Positions 1 to 6,365 of a stretch of DNA of 7,418 bases are shown here, piece by piece. Both the position numbers and the translations under genes were made by a program. Location of the stretch: assembly GCA_022704725.1 (NCBI GenBank), contig JAKJFV010000004.1, forward strand, positions 4,632 through 12,049, in the 5' to 3' direction. This DNA is from Spirochaetota bacterium. Lineage in GTDB: Bacteria; Spirochaetota; Spirochaetia; Treponematales; Treponemataceae. The notes under the pieces were generated by a model. The model was not told the DNA's origin and made no database searches. It saw only the letters and a list, made by a program, of their open reading frames with translations. How positions within the stretch are numbered: position 1 is the first letter of the stretch; each line of letters opens with the position of its first letter.

Positions 1-404
1 AACACGCTTCCTATACACTGGAGCAGCAGTGAAGCCTTTGCAATTCCCGATGTTTCAACATTAACAACATTCAGAAGAAGAATTCCTAAAAGAATATTTA
101 ACACAATGGGTGTGTACATTGAGAGCTTAGTATACATTTGGAAAAGTTTATTTGCTTTTTCCATTGTAATTTTACCTTGCTTATATGTTCCCAAACGGGG
201 CATTATTAGGTTATAAAGAATTAACGGCACAGCATTGAGTACTATAAAAAAACCTATTACAAGCGGATTCAGAATAAGACGGCCCGCTTCCTGTATTGAA
301 AAAATACCTATAAAAAAAAGCTGCGAAAAAAAGAAAAGAATAGGGGCTGTAAATATAAGCCAATTAAAAACTAAAATTCCTCTTCCTGGTCTGTCACTTT
401 CCAT
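1..404 (-). CDS. N-terminal part of a multi-pass membrane protein (partial)
   Basis: The reading frame opens at an ATG (404-402) and stays open to the window edge, giving the first 134 residues. It begins MESDRPGRGILVFNW and contains three clear hydrophobic segments at about residues 11-35, 44-67 and 95-115. A basic, polar stretch (about 69-94) separates the second and third, and another hydrophobic stretch begins near 120. There is no cleavable signal peptide; the charged N-terminus followed by a helix suggests an uncleaved anchor. No catalytic motif lies in the visible part. The pattern would suit the membrane input module of a chemotaxis receptor, nucleotide cyclase or other sensor, as is common in treponemes, but that is inference and the family is not recognised. 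It lies 82 bp downstream of the second ABC exporter gene on the same strand, behind a hairpin terminator. Its likely Shine-Dalgarno AGG (416-414, 9 nt before the ATG) lies inside that hairpin. Confidence 0.72.
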   Translation of the reverse strand, partial: MESDRPGRGILVFNWLIFTAPILFFFSQLFFIGIFSIQEAGRLILNPLVIGFFIVLNAVPLILYNLIMPRLGTYKQGKITMEKANKLFQMYTKLSMYTPIVLNILLGILLLNVVNVETSGIAKASLLLQCIGSV

Positions 405-444
405 AAAAAAACACCTGCCTTGTTATTTTATTAACGGCAGGTGT
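405..444 (-). terminator. Rho-independent terminator of the ABC exporter operon
   Basis: On the minus strand a perfect 9-bp stem, ACACCTGCC (444-436) pairing with GGCAGGTGT (419-411), is followed at once by six more T (410-405). An inner 4-bp stem, GTTA (435-432) with TAAC (425-422), extends it across a 2-nt bulge and leaves a 6-nt loop. It starts 42 nt after the stop codon of the second ABC gene, as expected of an intrinsic terminator. Unusually, the T-tract runs straight into the ATG of the next minus-strand gene at 404, and the 3' arm holds that gene's only Shine-Dalgarno candidate. It may therefore also act as an attenuator or translational switch. Confidence 0.82.
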
Positions 445-486
445 AGTAATAACTTTATACGATACAGATTTATAATTGGAGATTTT

Positions 487-2265
487 TTACATTGCCTCTG
501 CCAAATCGGTGTTCTTGTATAACTTGCTGTAAAAACCTCCGAGTCTGGTTAGCTCTTCATGCGTTCCGGACTCCATTATTTTACCGTCCTGAATAAAGAA
601 GATTATGTCAGCATTGCGGATTGTAGACAGACGGTGTGCAATAATGAAGGAAGTTCTTCCCTTTAAAAGCCGGGTAAGCCCGGACTGTATTGCCCTCTCT
701 GTTTCTGTATCAACAGAAGAAGTTGCTTCATCTAAAATCAGAATTCTGGGGTCTGCCAGGAGAACCCGCGCAAAACTGATAAGCTGGCGCTGCCCTGCAG
801 ATAACCCCGAACCGCGCTCATTAACTTCAGTATTGTAGCCGTCAGGATAAGCGCTTATAAAATCATGAGCTTGAACTGCCTTTGCAGCGTTAATTACCTC
901 TTCATCAGTTGCATCGAGCTTACCATAGCGAATATTGTCCATAATGGTGCCTGAAAACAAAAAACTGTCCTGGAGCATAACACCGACCTGTTTTCGTACA
1001 GAACGGATCTGTACCGTCTTAAGATCTATTCCATCAATAAGAACCTGGCCGGAGTCCGGGTTATAAAAACGGGAAAGAAGGTTCACGATGGTAGTTTTTC
1101 CGGCGCCTGTGGGTCCTACAATGGCAACTGTTGTTCCTGGCGTTATAACATAATTAACATCTTTAAGAATGGGATACCCTTTTTCATAGGAAAAGTTAAC
1201 ATTCGAAAATTCTACATGCCCGCGTATGGGAGGAAGCTCTATTGCGCCTTGAATATCAGATACTTCCACCGGTTCATCTAAGAGCTCAAAAATACGTTCC
1301 ATGTAAGCGCCTGTAGTAACCATATTATTGTAAAAGTTACCGATGTTTTGTATAGGAAACCAGAAACGCCAGATATATCCGGCAAAAGCTACAAGAGTAC
1401 CGACAGAAACAGGATCTGAAAACCACATAATTCCGGCAAAATAGACAAGAGAAACTCCTATTGTCGAAAGATTATCAATAAGAGGCCAGATTAAGAAGTT
1501 TCTAATAACTGCAGGCATCCAGGCATTTTTCCATTCTGCACATAAATTTGAAAAAATACTTCTATTTTCTTTTTCACGGGCGAATGACTGTGTAATCTTC
1601 ATACCGTTTAAGCTTTCGCTCAGGTAAGCATTTAAGTTTGCCTGTTTATGGCTTACAAGCTGCCATGCTGCATGCTGCTTCTTTTTTAAGATTATTAGCG
1701 TTATAAACAACACAGGTACAGTAGCCAGCGTCACAAGGGTAAGCTTCGGATTTATAAACAGCATAAAACCTACAATAACGATAATATTGAATAAGTCCGT
1801 TATCAGCTGAATAATTCCGTTTGATAAAAGATCACTCAAAGAGTTAACGTAGTTTACAACTCTAATTAGAATTTTTCCGTGAGGACGGGAATCAAAATAA
1901 GTAAAGGGCAGAGCCTGAATTTTAGAAAACACGTCGGTACGTATTGTTACAATAATATCCTGTGCAAGTTTAGACATTATCTTAAAACGCAGTGTTAAAA
2001 AAAGCCACACAACAACAATACCCATAAGAATAAGCGAGCTTAATAGTACTAAAAGCTTCATATCTTTATTCGGAATGGCAACGTCTATCGCAGTCTTTAT
2101 TAAAAATGGTCCCAAAAGAGATGTAAACGACGCAATTATCATAAAGAGTCCGGCCACAAACATTCTTTTTTTATAAGGAACTAAATACTTTAAAAGTCTT
2201 TTTACAATATGAGGATTAAACTCCGGGTCTAGTTCTTCGTCGGTATCAAATTTATTTCGTGCCAT
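487..2265 (-). CDS. ABC exporter half-transporter, catalytic-site subunit (BmrD/TM288/MdlB-like)
   Basis: A 592-residue type IV ABC exporter half-transporter of the usual membrane-domain plus ATPase form. About six membrane helices are visible near residues 34-57, 70-93, 147-170, 172-194, 258-282 and 288-310. The nucleotide-binding domain (about 350-580) has Walker A GPTGAGKTT (384-392), Q-loop Gln432, signature LSAGQ (488-492), Walker B ILILDE with catalytic Glu513, and H-loop His544. The signature departs from LSGGQ by one residue. The partner encoded just upstream has an intact LSGGQ but an Asp in place of its catalytic Glu, so this subunit would supply the competent Walker B of an asymmetric heterodimer. 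The ATG at 2265 is supported by AGGAG 8 nt upstream, inside the end of the preceding gene; the genes are 3 bp apart and surely cotranscribed. The substrate cannot be read from sequence; lipids, drugs or peptides are typical for the family. Confidence 0.93.
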   Translation of the reverse strand: MARNKFDTDEELDPEFNPHIVKRLLKYLVPYKKRMFVAGLFMIIASFTSLLGPFLIKTAIDVAIPNKDMKLLVLLSSLILMGIVVVWLFLTLRFKIMSKLAQDIIVTIRTDVFSKIQALPFTYFDSRPHGKILIRVVNYVNSLSDLLSNGIIQLITDLFNIIVIVGFMLFINPKLTLVTLATVPVLFITLIILKKKQHAAWQLVSHKQANLNAYLSESLNGMKITQSFAREKENRSIFSNLCAEWKNAWMPAVIRNFLIWPLIDNLSTIGVSLVYFAGIMWFSDPVSVGTLVAFAGYIWRFWFPIQNIGNFYNNMVTTGAYMERIFELLDEPVEVSDIQGAIELPPIRGHVEFSNVNFSYEKGYPILKDVNYVITPGTTVAIVGPTGAGKTTIVNLLSRFYNPDSGQVLIDGIDLKTVQIRSVRKQVGVMLQDSFLFSGTIMDNIRYGKLDATDEEVINAAKAVQAHDFISAYPDGYNTEVNERGSGLSAGQRQLISFARVLLADPRILILDEATSSVDTETERAIQSGLTRLLKGRTSFIIAHRLSTIRNADIIFFIQDGKIMESGTHEELTRLGGFYSKLYKNTDLAEAM

Positions 2266-2268
2266 AAT

Positions 2269-4014
2269 TTATTCTCCTGTGTGGTTTGTCTGAATATCGC
2301 CTTCGTAACCGTTTTGGTGAAGCCATACATGCCGGTAATAACCGGGACGTGCCAACAATTCCTTATGTGTACCGCGATCTGTAATCTTCCCATTTTCTAC
2401 AACAAGAATTAAATCGGCTTTTTCAAGTGATGAAATTCTATGTGCAATAATAAATGTTGTATGACCGCTTGTTTCCGATGCAATGGAATCACGAATCTGT
2501 TCTTCTGTTTCAACGTCTACACTGGAAGTTGTATCATCCAAAATCATAATCGGCGTATTCATCAAAAACAATCTTGCAAGTGCTATACGCTGCCGCTGTC
2601 CGCCGGAAAGACCGACCCCTCTTTCACCTACGATAGTGTCATATCCGGCACTCAAGTCTTTAATAAAATCAGACGCAAAGGCAAGGTCTGCTGCCTTTTT
2701 TACTTCTTCCATAGTTGCATCGGGTTTTCCAAAAGCAATATTTCCTTCAATAGTATCTGAAAAAAGAAAAACATCCTGCATTGTTATTCCGGCATTACGC
2801 CTTAACGAATCCAGCGTATATTTTTTCACATCTATACCGTCTATAAGAACACTGCCTTCTGTACAGTCATAATAACGGCATAGAAGTTTTGCTATTGTCG
2901 ACTTTCCGGATCCGGTCGGCCCTAAAATACCTATAGTCTGTCCGCTTTCAGCTTTAAAACTGATATTTTCAAGAACGGTAACTTCGTTATATTTAAACGA
3001 TACATTTTTAAACTCAACGTCACCTTTTACTCTGCCGGCTGCAACGGCATCGGGCTCATTAACAATCTTACTTTTTCTGCACTTTAGTTCCCATAAACGG
3101 TCTGCAGAGGCTGCAAAGCGCTGTGCATCGTTAACGAGGTTACCCATCATGTTAATCGGCTGGGTAAAAGCCCACATAAGACCGTTAAAAGTAACAAGCT
3201 CTCCTATTGTAAGATGCCCGTTTATTATTAAATAACCGCCGAGAAGAATTAATATTACAGGAAGAGCGCCTCCTATTGATTCTATAACCGGCAGATACGC
3301 AATTCTGACATTAGCGTTATCTACTGTAGTATCGCGGTAAGTCATGTTTTCCTTTTGAAAACGTTCCATCTCATAGTTTTCGCGGACGAAAGCCTTTACA
3401 ACACGGTTGCCTGCTATATTTTCTGCTACACGGGTATTAAGGCGTGCAAACTGATCGCGGACCTTTGTATGTGACGGCTTTATTTTGTTTTTAAACCGGA
3501 GCACGAGAAAAATAATAACCTGTGCAATGATCATAAAAGCCAATGTTAAGATCCAATTAATTGACGATAAAACGATAATTGAAAAAATAAAAACAATAAT
3601 ATTTTCAAAAATCTGATACAGCACCCAAGCTATAAAATGCCGGACTGCATCAAGATCTCCTGTCATAAGAGTCATCACGTTACCGGGCGGAGACCTGTCA
3701 AACCATGAAAAATCCTGCTTTTGTACATGATCATACAAATCTTCACGGATATTTCGAATAATATTTTGAGACACGTGTTCAAAAATCATCTGATACCCGT
3801 AGCGTACAATGCTTTTTAAAACAGTTGCGCTTATCATAATAAGCACAAAAGTAAGAAGCAGACTTTTTTCTCCGCCTCTTATTACACGGTCAACAATCTG
3901 GCCTGCAGCCGTCGGATTAACCATATTCAACGCAGCTACAATCACGGTTAACAATAAACCGGACGCCATTAAAAAACTGTACTTTTTGATATATGACCAA
4001 ATCCACTTGCCCAT
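2269..4014 (-). CDS. ABC exporter half-transporter, degenerate-site subunit (BmrC/TM287/MdlA-like)
   Basis: A half-transporter of 581 residues from the ATG at 4014. The frame extends to a TTG at 4056 (595 residues), but I prefer the ATG because it has GGGAG 7 nt upstream and starts MGKWIWSYIKKY, a normal start for the family; the TTG also coincides with a possible -35 box. Six membrane helices lie at about residues 14-34, 52-72, 129-152, 153-173, 239-263 and 270-292. The ATPase domain has Walker A GPTGSGKST (365-373), Q-loop Gln413, signature LSGGQ (469-473), Walker B MILDD with Asp494 where the catalytic Glu is expected, and H-loop His525. The Glu-to-Asp change is known in TM287 and MdlA-type subunits and marks the non-catalytic site. 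It should pair with the subunit encoded 3 bp downstream. By family it is an exporter rather than an uptake system; the substrate is unknown. The gene starts 88 bp after the xylosidase stop on the same strand. Confidence 0.93.
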   Translation of the reverse strand: MGKWIWSYIKKYSFLMASGLLLTVIVAALNMVNPTAAGQIVDRVIRGGEKSLLLTFVLIMISATVLKSIVRYGYQMIFEHVSQNIIRNIREDLYDHVQKQDFSWFDRSPPGNVMTLMTGDLDAVRHFIAWVLYQIFENIIVFIFSIIVLSSINWILTLAFMIIAQVIIFLVLRFKNKIKPSHTKVRDQFARLNTRVAENIAGNRVVKAFVRENYEMERFQKENMTYRDTTVDNANVRIAYLPVIESIGGALPVILILLGGYLIINGHLTIGELVTFNGLMWAFTQPINMMGNLVNDAQRFAASADRLWELKCRKSKIVNEPDAVAAGRVKGDVEFKNVSFKYNEVTVLENISFKAESGQTIGILGPTGSGKSTIAKLLCRYYDCTEGSVLIDGIDVKKYTLDSLRRNAGITMQDVFLFSDTIEGNIAFGKPDATMEEVKKAADLAFASDFIKDLSAGYDTIVGERGVGLSGGQRQRIALARLFLMNTPIMILDDTTSSVDVETEEQIRDSIASETSGHTTFIIAHRISSLEKADLILVVENGKITDRGTHKELLARPGYYRHVWLHQNGYEGDIQTNHTGE

Positions 4015-4056
4015 TGCAAATCTCCCAAAACTATCCCTATGTAAAAAAATAGTCAA
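4015..4056 (-). promoter_or_regulatory. Possible promoter and ribosome binding site of the ABC exporter operon
   Basis: On the minus strand TTGACT (4056-4051) is a good -35 match. The best -10 is weak: GATAGT (4035-4030) at 15-bp spacing or TAGTTT (4033-4028) at 17 bp. GGGAG (4026-4022) with 7 nt before the ATG at 4014 is a convincing Shine-Dalgarno and decides the start. If the promoter is real, the TTG at 4056 cannot be the start codon. The promoter call is tentative; the ribosome binding site is much firmer. Confidence 0.4.
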
Positions 4057-4070
4057 TACAAAAGACTACT
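4043..4070 (-). terminator. Weak terminator-like hairpin after the alpha-xylosidase gene
   Basis: Read on the minus strand, AGTAGTC (4070-4064) can pair with GACTATT (4054-4048), 7 bp including one G-U pair, across a 9-nt loop, followed by five more T (4047-4043). It lies about 33 nt after the alpha-xylosidase stop codon. The stem is short and AT-rich, so termination would be partial at best and read-through into the ABC genes is likely. It overlaps the possible -35 box of the ABC operon. Confidence 0.4.
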
Positions 4071-4102
4071 GTTTTTTACCTATTTTTTACTTAAATTTTA
4101 AC

Positions 4103-6136
4103 TTATTGTCTTTCCCACAGCGGAAGGCTCATAAAATCATAGTTCTCCTTAATCCATCTACCACCTAGAGTTAGGTCTAAGTCTCTACCGTCAATGAGAT
4201 GTTTCCATTTACCTGCAGGCATGTAATATTCCACCTCATTAGTCTCGCTAAAAACAGGAGCCGCTAGAATTGAGGAACCCAGCATGTATTGTCTGTCCAA
4301 ATGAGTACAGGCAGGATCATGAGGAAATTCCAAGACCATTGCACGGAGTACAGGAATACCTTTTTCATGAGCCTCCTGCGCCGCTTTCATAAGCTGCGGT
4401 TTAATTTTTTCTTTTATACATGCAAAAACGCGTGCTACTTCACCCGATTCCTCATCAACGGACCAGGGTACACGATATGAATTACTGCCATGGAGTCTAC
4501 TGTGGGAAGAAAGTAGACCGAAGGCAAGCCAGCGTTTAAAAAGGGCAGGAGGGGGATTTCCCTCAAACCCGCCAATATCATGACTCCAGTAGCCGAATCC
4601 GCTTAAGCCCAGAGATAGACCGCCTCGTAATGTTTCTGCCATAGATTCAAAGGTAGATTCACAGTCGCCGCCCCAGTGAACAGGAAACTGCTGACCGCCT
4701 GCTGTTGCAGAGCGTGCAAAAAGACAGGCATTTCCCTTTCCCTTTTTTCTTTCAAGCAGATCAAACACGCATTTGTTGTAAAGAAACGTATAGTAATTAT
4801 GCATTTTTACAGAATCAGATCCGTCAAAATACACACAGTCATCCGGTATTCTCTCTCCAAAGTCAGTTTTAAATGCATCGACGCCCATATCGAGTAAAGT
4901 CTCTAATTTAGAGGCATACCATTTACAAGCATCAGGATTGGTAAAATCTACAATAGCCATACCTGACTGCCATAAATCGGTCTGCCATACTGATCCGTCT
5001 GTCTTTTTTATAAAATAACCCTTATCACAGCCTTCTTTAAATAGAACAGACTGCTGGGCAATATAAGAGTTTATCCACACGCATACTTTTAAGCCCTTTT
5101 TATGAAGCCTTTCAATGAGACCCTTCGGATCCGGGAAGGTCTCGCTATCCCATACAAAATCGCTCCAATGAAAGCCCTTCATCCAAAAGCAGTCAAAGTG
5201 AAAGACGCTCAGCGGTATATTCCGCTCCGCCATTCCGTCTATAAAATGCATTACTGTTTTTTCATCGTAGTTTGTTGTAAATGAAGTGGAAAGCCATAGC
5301 CCATATGTCCATTCCGGAAGAAGCGGAGGCCTGCCGGTTAGCTCTGTATACCTCTCCAAAATCTTCTTAGGTTCCGGTCCGTAAATTATATAATAATCAA
5401 GTTCCTCCCCGGGAACAGAAAACTGAACTCTGGAAACTTTTTCACTGCCCACTTCAAAAGATACCTTACCGGGATTATTAACAAAAACCCCGTAACCCTT
5501 ATTTGTCATGTAAAAGGGAATATTTTTATATGCCTGTTCGCTTGCTGTTCCTCCGTCCGAATTCCAAATATCAACAGTCTGCCCGTTTTTAACGAATGAA
5601 CCAAATCTTTCTCCAAGACCATAAACAAATTCTCCTACTCCAAGAGTAAGCTCATCTTTTACAAAAGCCTTAGTCTTTGAGTAAAACATATGCTGAACAG
5701 GACCTTCATGTTCCTGCATATAGCCGGCAGATTTACTTTCACTTTTTGTAAGGAGTGTATTATCTCCTGAATATTCAACCTTCCATGGCCCATCCCTGTT
5801 AACACGAACTTCAAGACTTCCTGTTTTTAGTGACGCAGTTTTATCGTTAATAGTAATTTTTGAAGAAGAGTTTTTACCGGTTTTTACATCGAAAAAAGGG
5901 CCTTTTTTAAGAGCGCCTTCAAAATGCGACATTGTAACCCGCAAAACATTATCACACGGAGATGAATACTTAATCGTAAGCAGGGGCATACCAAGGGTGT
6001 CGCCGCGCGTTTTAACCGGCCGGCAGGGAGCATAAACAATTAAACTTCCATCCTTTTCTTCTGCTTCGTAAACCTGTACAGCATAATTGGCACTAATGGC
6101 ATCTTTTGTTACCCAAAAACCATTCGTAAATTTCAT
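4103..6136 (-). CDS. yicI: GH31 alpha-xylosidase, YicI type, lacking the distal C-terminal domain
   Basis: A cytoplasmic glycoside hydrolase family 31 retaining alpha-xylosidase. By comparison with E. coli YicI it would release alpha-xylose from the non-reducing end of xyloglucan fragments such as isoprimeverose. Recalled YicI sequence aligns almost without gaps: N-terminal beta-sandwich (about 1-255), the (beta/alpha)8 barrel (about 256-590), then the proximal C-terminal domain. Nucleophile Asp425 is in FKTDFGERIP and acid/base Asp491 in HWGGD. Substrate-pocket residues matching YicI Phe277, Cys307, Phe308, Trp345 and Lys414 are present as Phe286, Cys316, Phe317, Trp354 and Lys423, supporting xylosidase over glucosidase activity. 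There is no signal peptide. The ATG at 6136 has GGAGG 4 nt upstream. The protein is 677 residues against about 772 for YicI, stopping after SLPLWERQ, where the distal C-terminal beta-sandwich should start; no remnant follows. It is first in the minus-strand cluster and divergent from the sensor gene. Confidence 0.92.
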   Translation of the reverse strand: MKFTNGFWVTKDAISANYAVQVYEAEEKDGSLIVYAPCRPVKTRGDTLGMPLLTIKYSSPCDNVLRVTMSHFEGALKKGPFFDVKTGKNSSSKITINDKTASLKTGSLEVRVNRDGPWKVEYSGDNTLLTKSESKSAGYMQEHEGPVQHMFYSKTKAFVKDELTLGVGEFVYGLGERFGSFVKNGQTVDIWNSDGGTASEQAYKNIPFYMTNKGYGVFVNNPGKVSFEVGSEKVSRVQFSVPGEELDYYIIYGPEPKKILERYTELTGRPPLLPEWTYGLWLSTSFTTNYDEKTVMHFIDGMAERNIPLSVFHFDCFWMKGFHWSDFVWDSETFPDPKGLIERLHKKGLKVCVWINSYIAQQSVLFKEGCDKGYFIKKTDGSVWQTDLWQSGMAIVDFTNPDACKWYASKLETLLDMGVDAFKTDFGERIPDDCVYFDGSDSVKMHNYYTFLYNKCVFDLLERKKGKGNACLFARSATAGGQQFPVHWGGDCESTFESMAETLRGGLSLGLSGFGYWSHDIGGFEGNPPPALFKRWLAFGLLSSHSRLHGSNSYRVPWSVDEESGEVARVFACIKEKIKPQLMKAAQEAHEKGIPVLRAMVLEFPHDPACTHLDRQYMLGSSILAAPVFSETNEVEYYMPAGKWKHLIDGRDLDLTLGGRWIKENYDFMSLPLWERQ

Positions 6137-6163
6137 ATGTCCTCCATAAATTATTTACTTAAT

Positions 6164-6178
6164 TGATAAAATTTTACA
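6164..6178. repeat. AT-rich palindrome in the xylosidase leader
   Basis: TAAAATTTTA (6167-6176) is a perfect 10-bp palindrome, flanked by TG...CA with one extra base on the left. It lies between the inferred transcription start and the ribosome binding site of the xylosidase gene. It could be a second protein-binding site, but such palindromes arise easily in AT-rich spacers. Confidence 0.22.
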
Positions 6179-6206
6179 TATTCATACCTTAATTATCAGT
6201 ATTTTA

Positions 6207-6235
6207 ACTATAGACTGAGATATAATACATATCAA
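6207..6235 (-). promoter_or_regulatory. Promoter of the alpha-xylosidase gene
   Basis: On the minus strand, -35 TTGATA (6235-6230) and -10 TATAGT (6212-6207) are separated by exactly 17 bp, each close to the sigma70 consensus. Transcription would start near 6200, leaving a leader of about 60 nt before the ATG at 6136. This is the best promoter pair seen for the minus-strand cluster. Confidence 0.6.
6219..6233. promoter_or_regulatory. Short inverted repeat inside the xylosidase promoter, possible operator
   Basis: GATAT (6219-6223) and ATATC (6229-6233) form a 5-bp inverted repeat around AATAC. It lies mostly between the -35 and -10 boxes of the xylosidase promoter, where a repressor would block RNA polymerase. 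The arms are short and AT-rich, so chance is a real alternative. No regulator gene is in the window. Confidence 0.25.
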
Positions 6236-6298
6236 CAGCAAAAATTTCACATGAATACTTGAAAATCTTTCTTTTTTTATCTTTTTTATATATTGAAA

Positions 6299-6327
6299 TT
6301 GCATTTATTGGAGATAAATAGTATAAT
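6299..6327 (+). promoter_or_regulatory. Promoter of the membrane sensor gene
   Basis: A perfect -10 TATAAT (6322-6327) is preceded at 17 bp by TTGCAT (6299-6304), a partial -35 match. A T-rich tract (about 6267-6290) lies just upstream and could act as an UP-like element. The start would be near 6334, giving a leader of about 32 nt that contains the G7 tract. A second TATAAT on this strand (6221-6226) lacks a good -35 partner. Confidence 0.55.
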
Positions 6328-6344
6328 TGTTCAGTTTGCTATTT

Positions 6345-6351
6345 GGGGGGG
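6345..6351 (+). repeat. G7 homopolymer between promoter and start codon of the sensor gene
   Basis: Seven consecutive G occur in an otherwise AT-rich leader, 14 nt before the ATG at 6366. This is the only Shine-Dalgarno-like sequence for the gene, yet its spacing is long. The frame is closed upstream by a TAA at 6354-6356, so an earlier start is excluded. Change in length of the tract could alter ribosome binding or transcription. Confidence 0.6.
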
Positions 6352-6365
6352 ATTAAAAAATAATC

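Noticed and set aside
471..476. TATAAT on the plus strand near the end of the ABC gene
   Set aside because: No plus-strand gene follows it and no matching -35 is convincing; it is expected by chance in AT-rich spacer DNA.
235..522. Plus-strand frame of 95 codons spanning the terminator
   Set aside because: It runs antisense to the partial membrane protein, through the terminator hairpin and into the end of the ABC gene. Its translation is Lys/Ile-rich without structure.
605..838. Plus-strand open frame antisense to the second ABC gene
   Set aside because: Antisense to the conserved signature and Walker B region; its openness follows from the codons of the real gene.
2440..2872. Two overlapping plus-strand open frames (106 and 129 codons)
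   Set aside because: They lie entirely antisense to the ATPase domain of an ABC gene, have no ribosome binding site, and show low-complexity, Cys/Ser-rich translations typical of antisense shadows.
3809..5284. Several plus-strand frames of 60-119 codons (3809-4168, 4289-4480, 4676-4897, 5102-5284)
   Set aside because: All are mostly or wholly antisense to the ABC and alpha-xylosidase genes, with no family resemblance or upstream signals.
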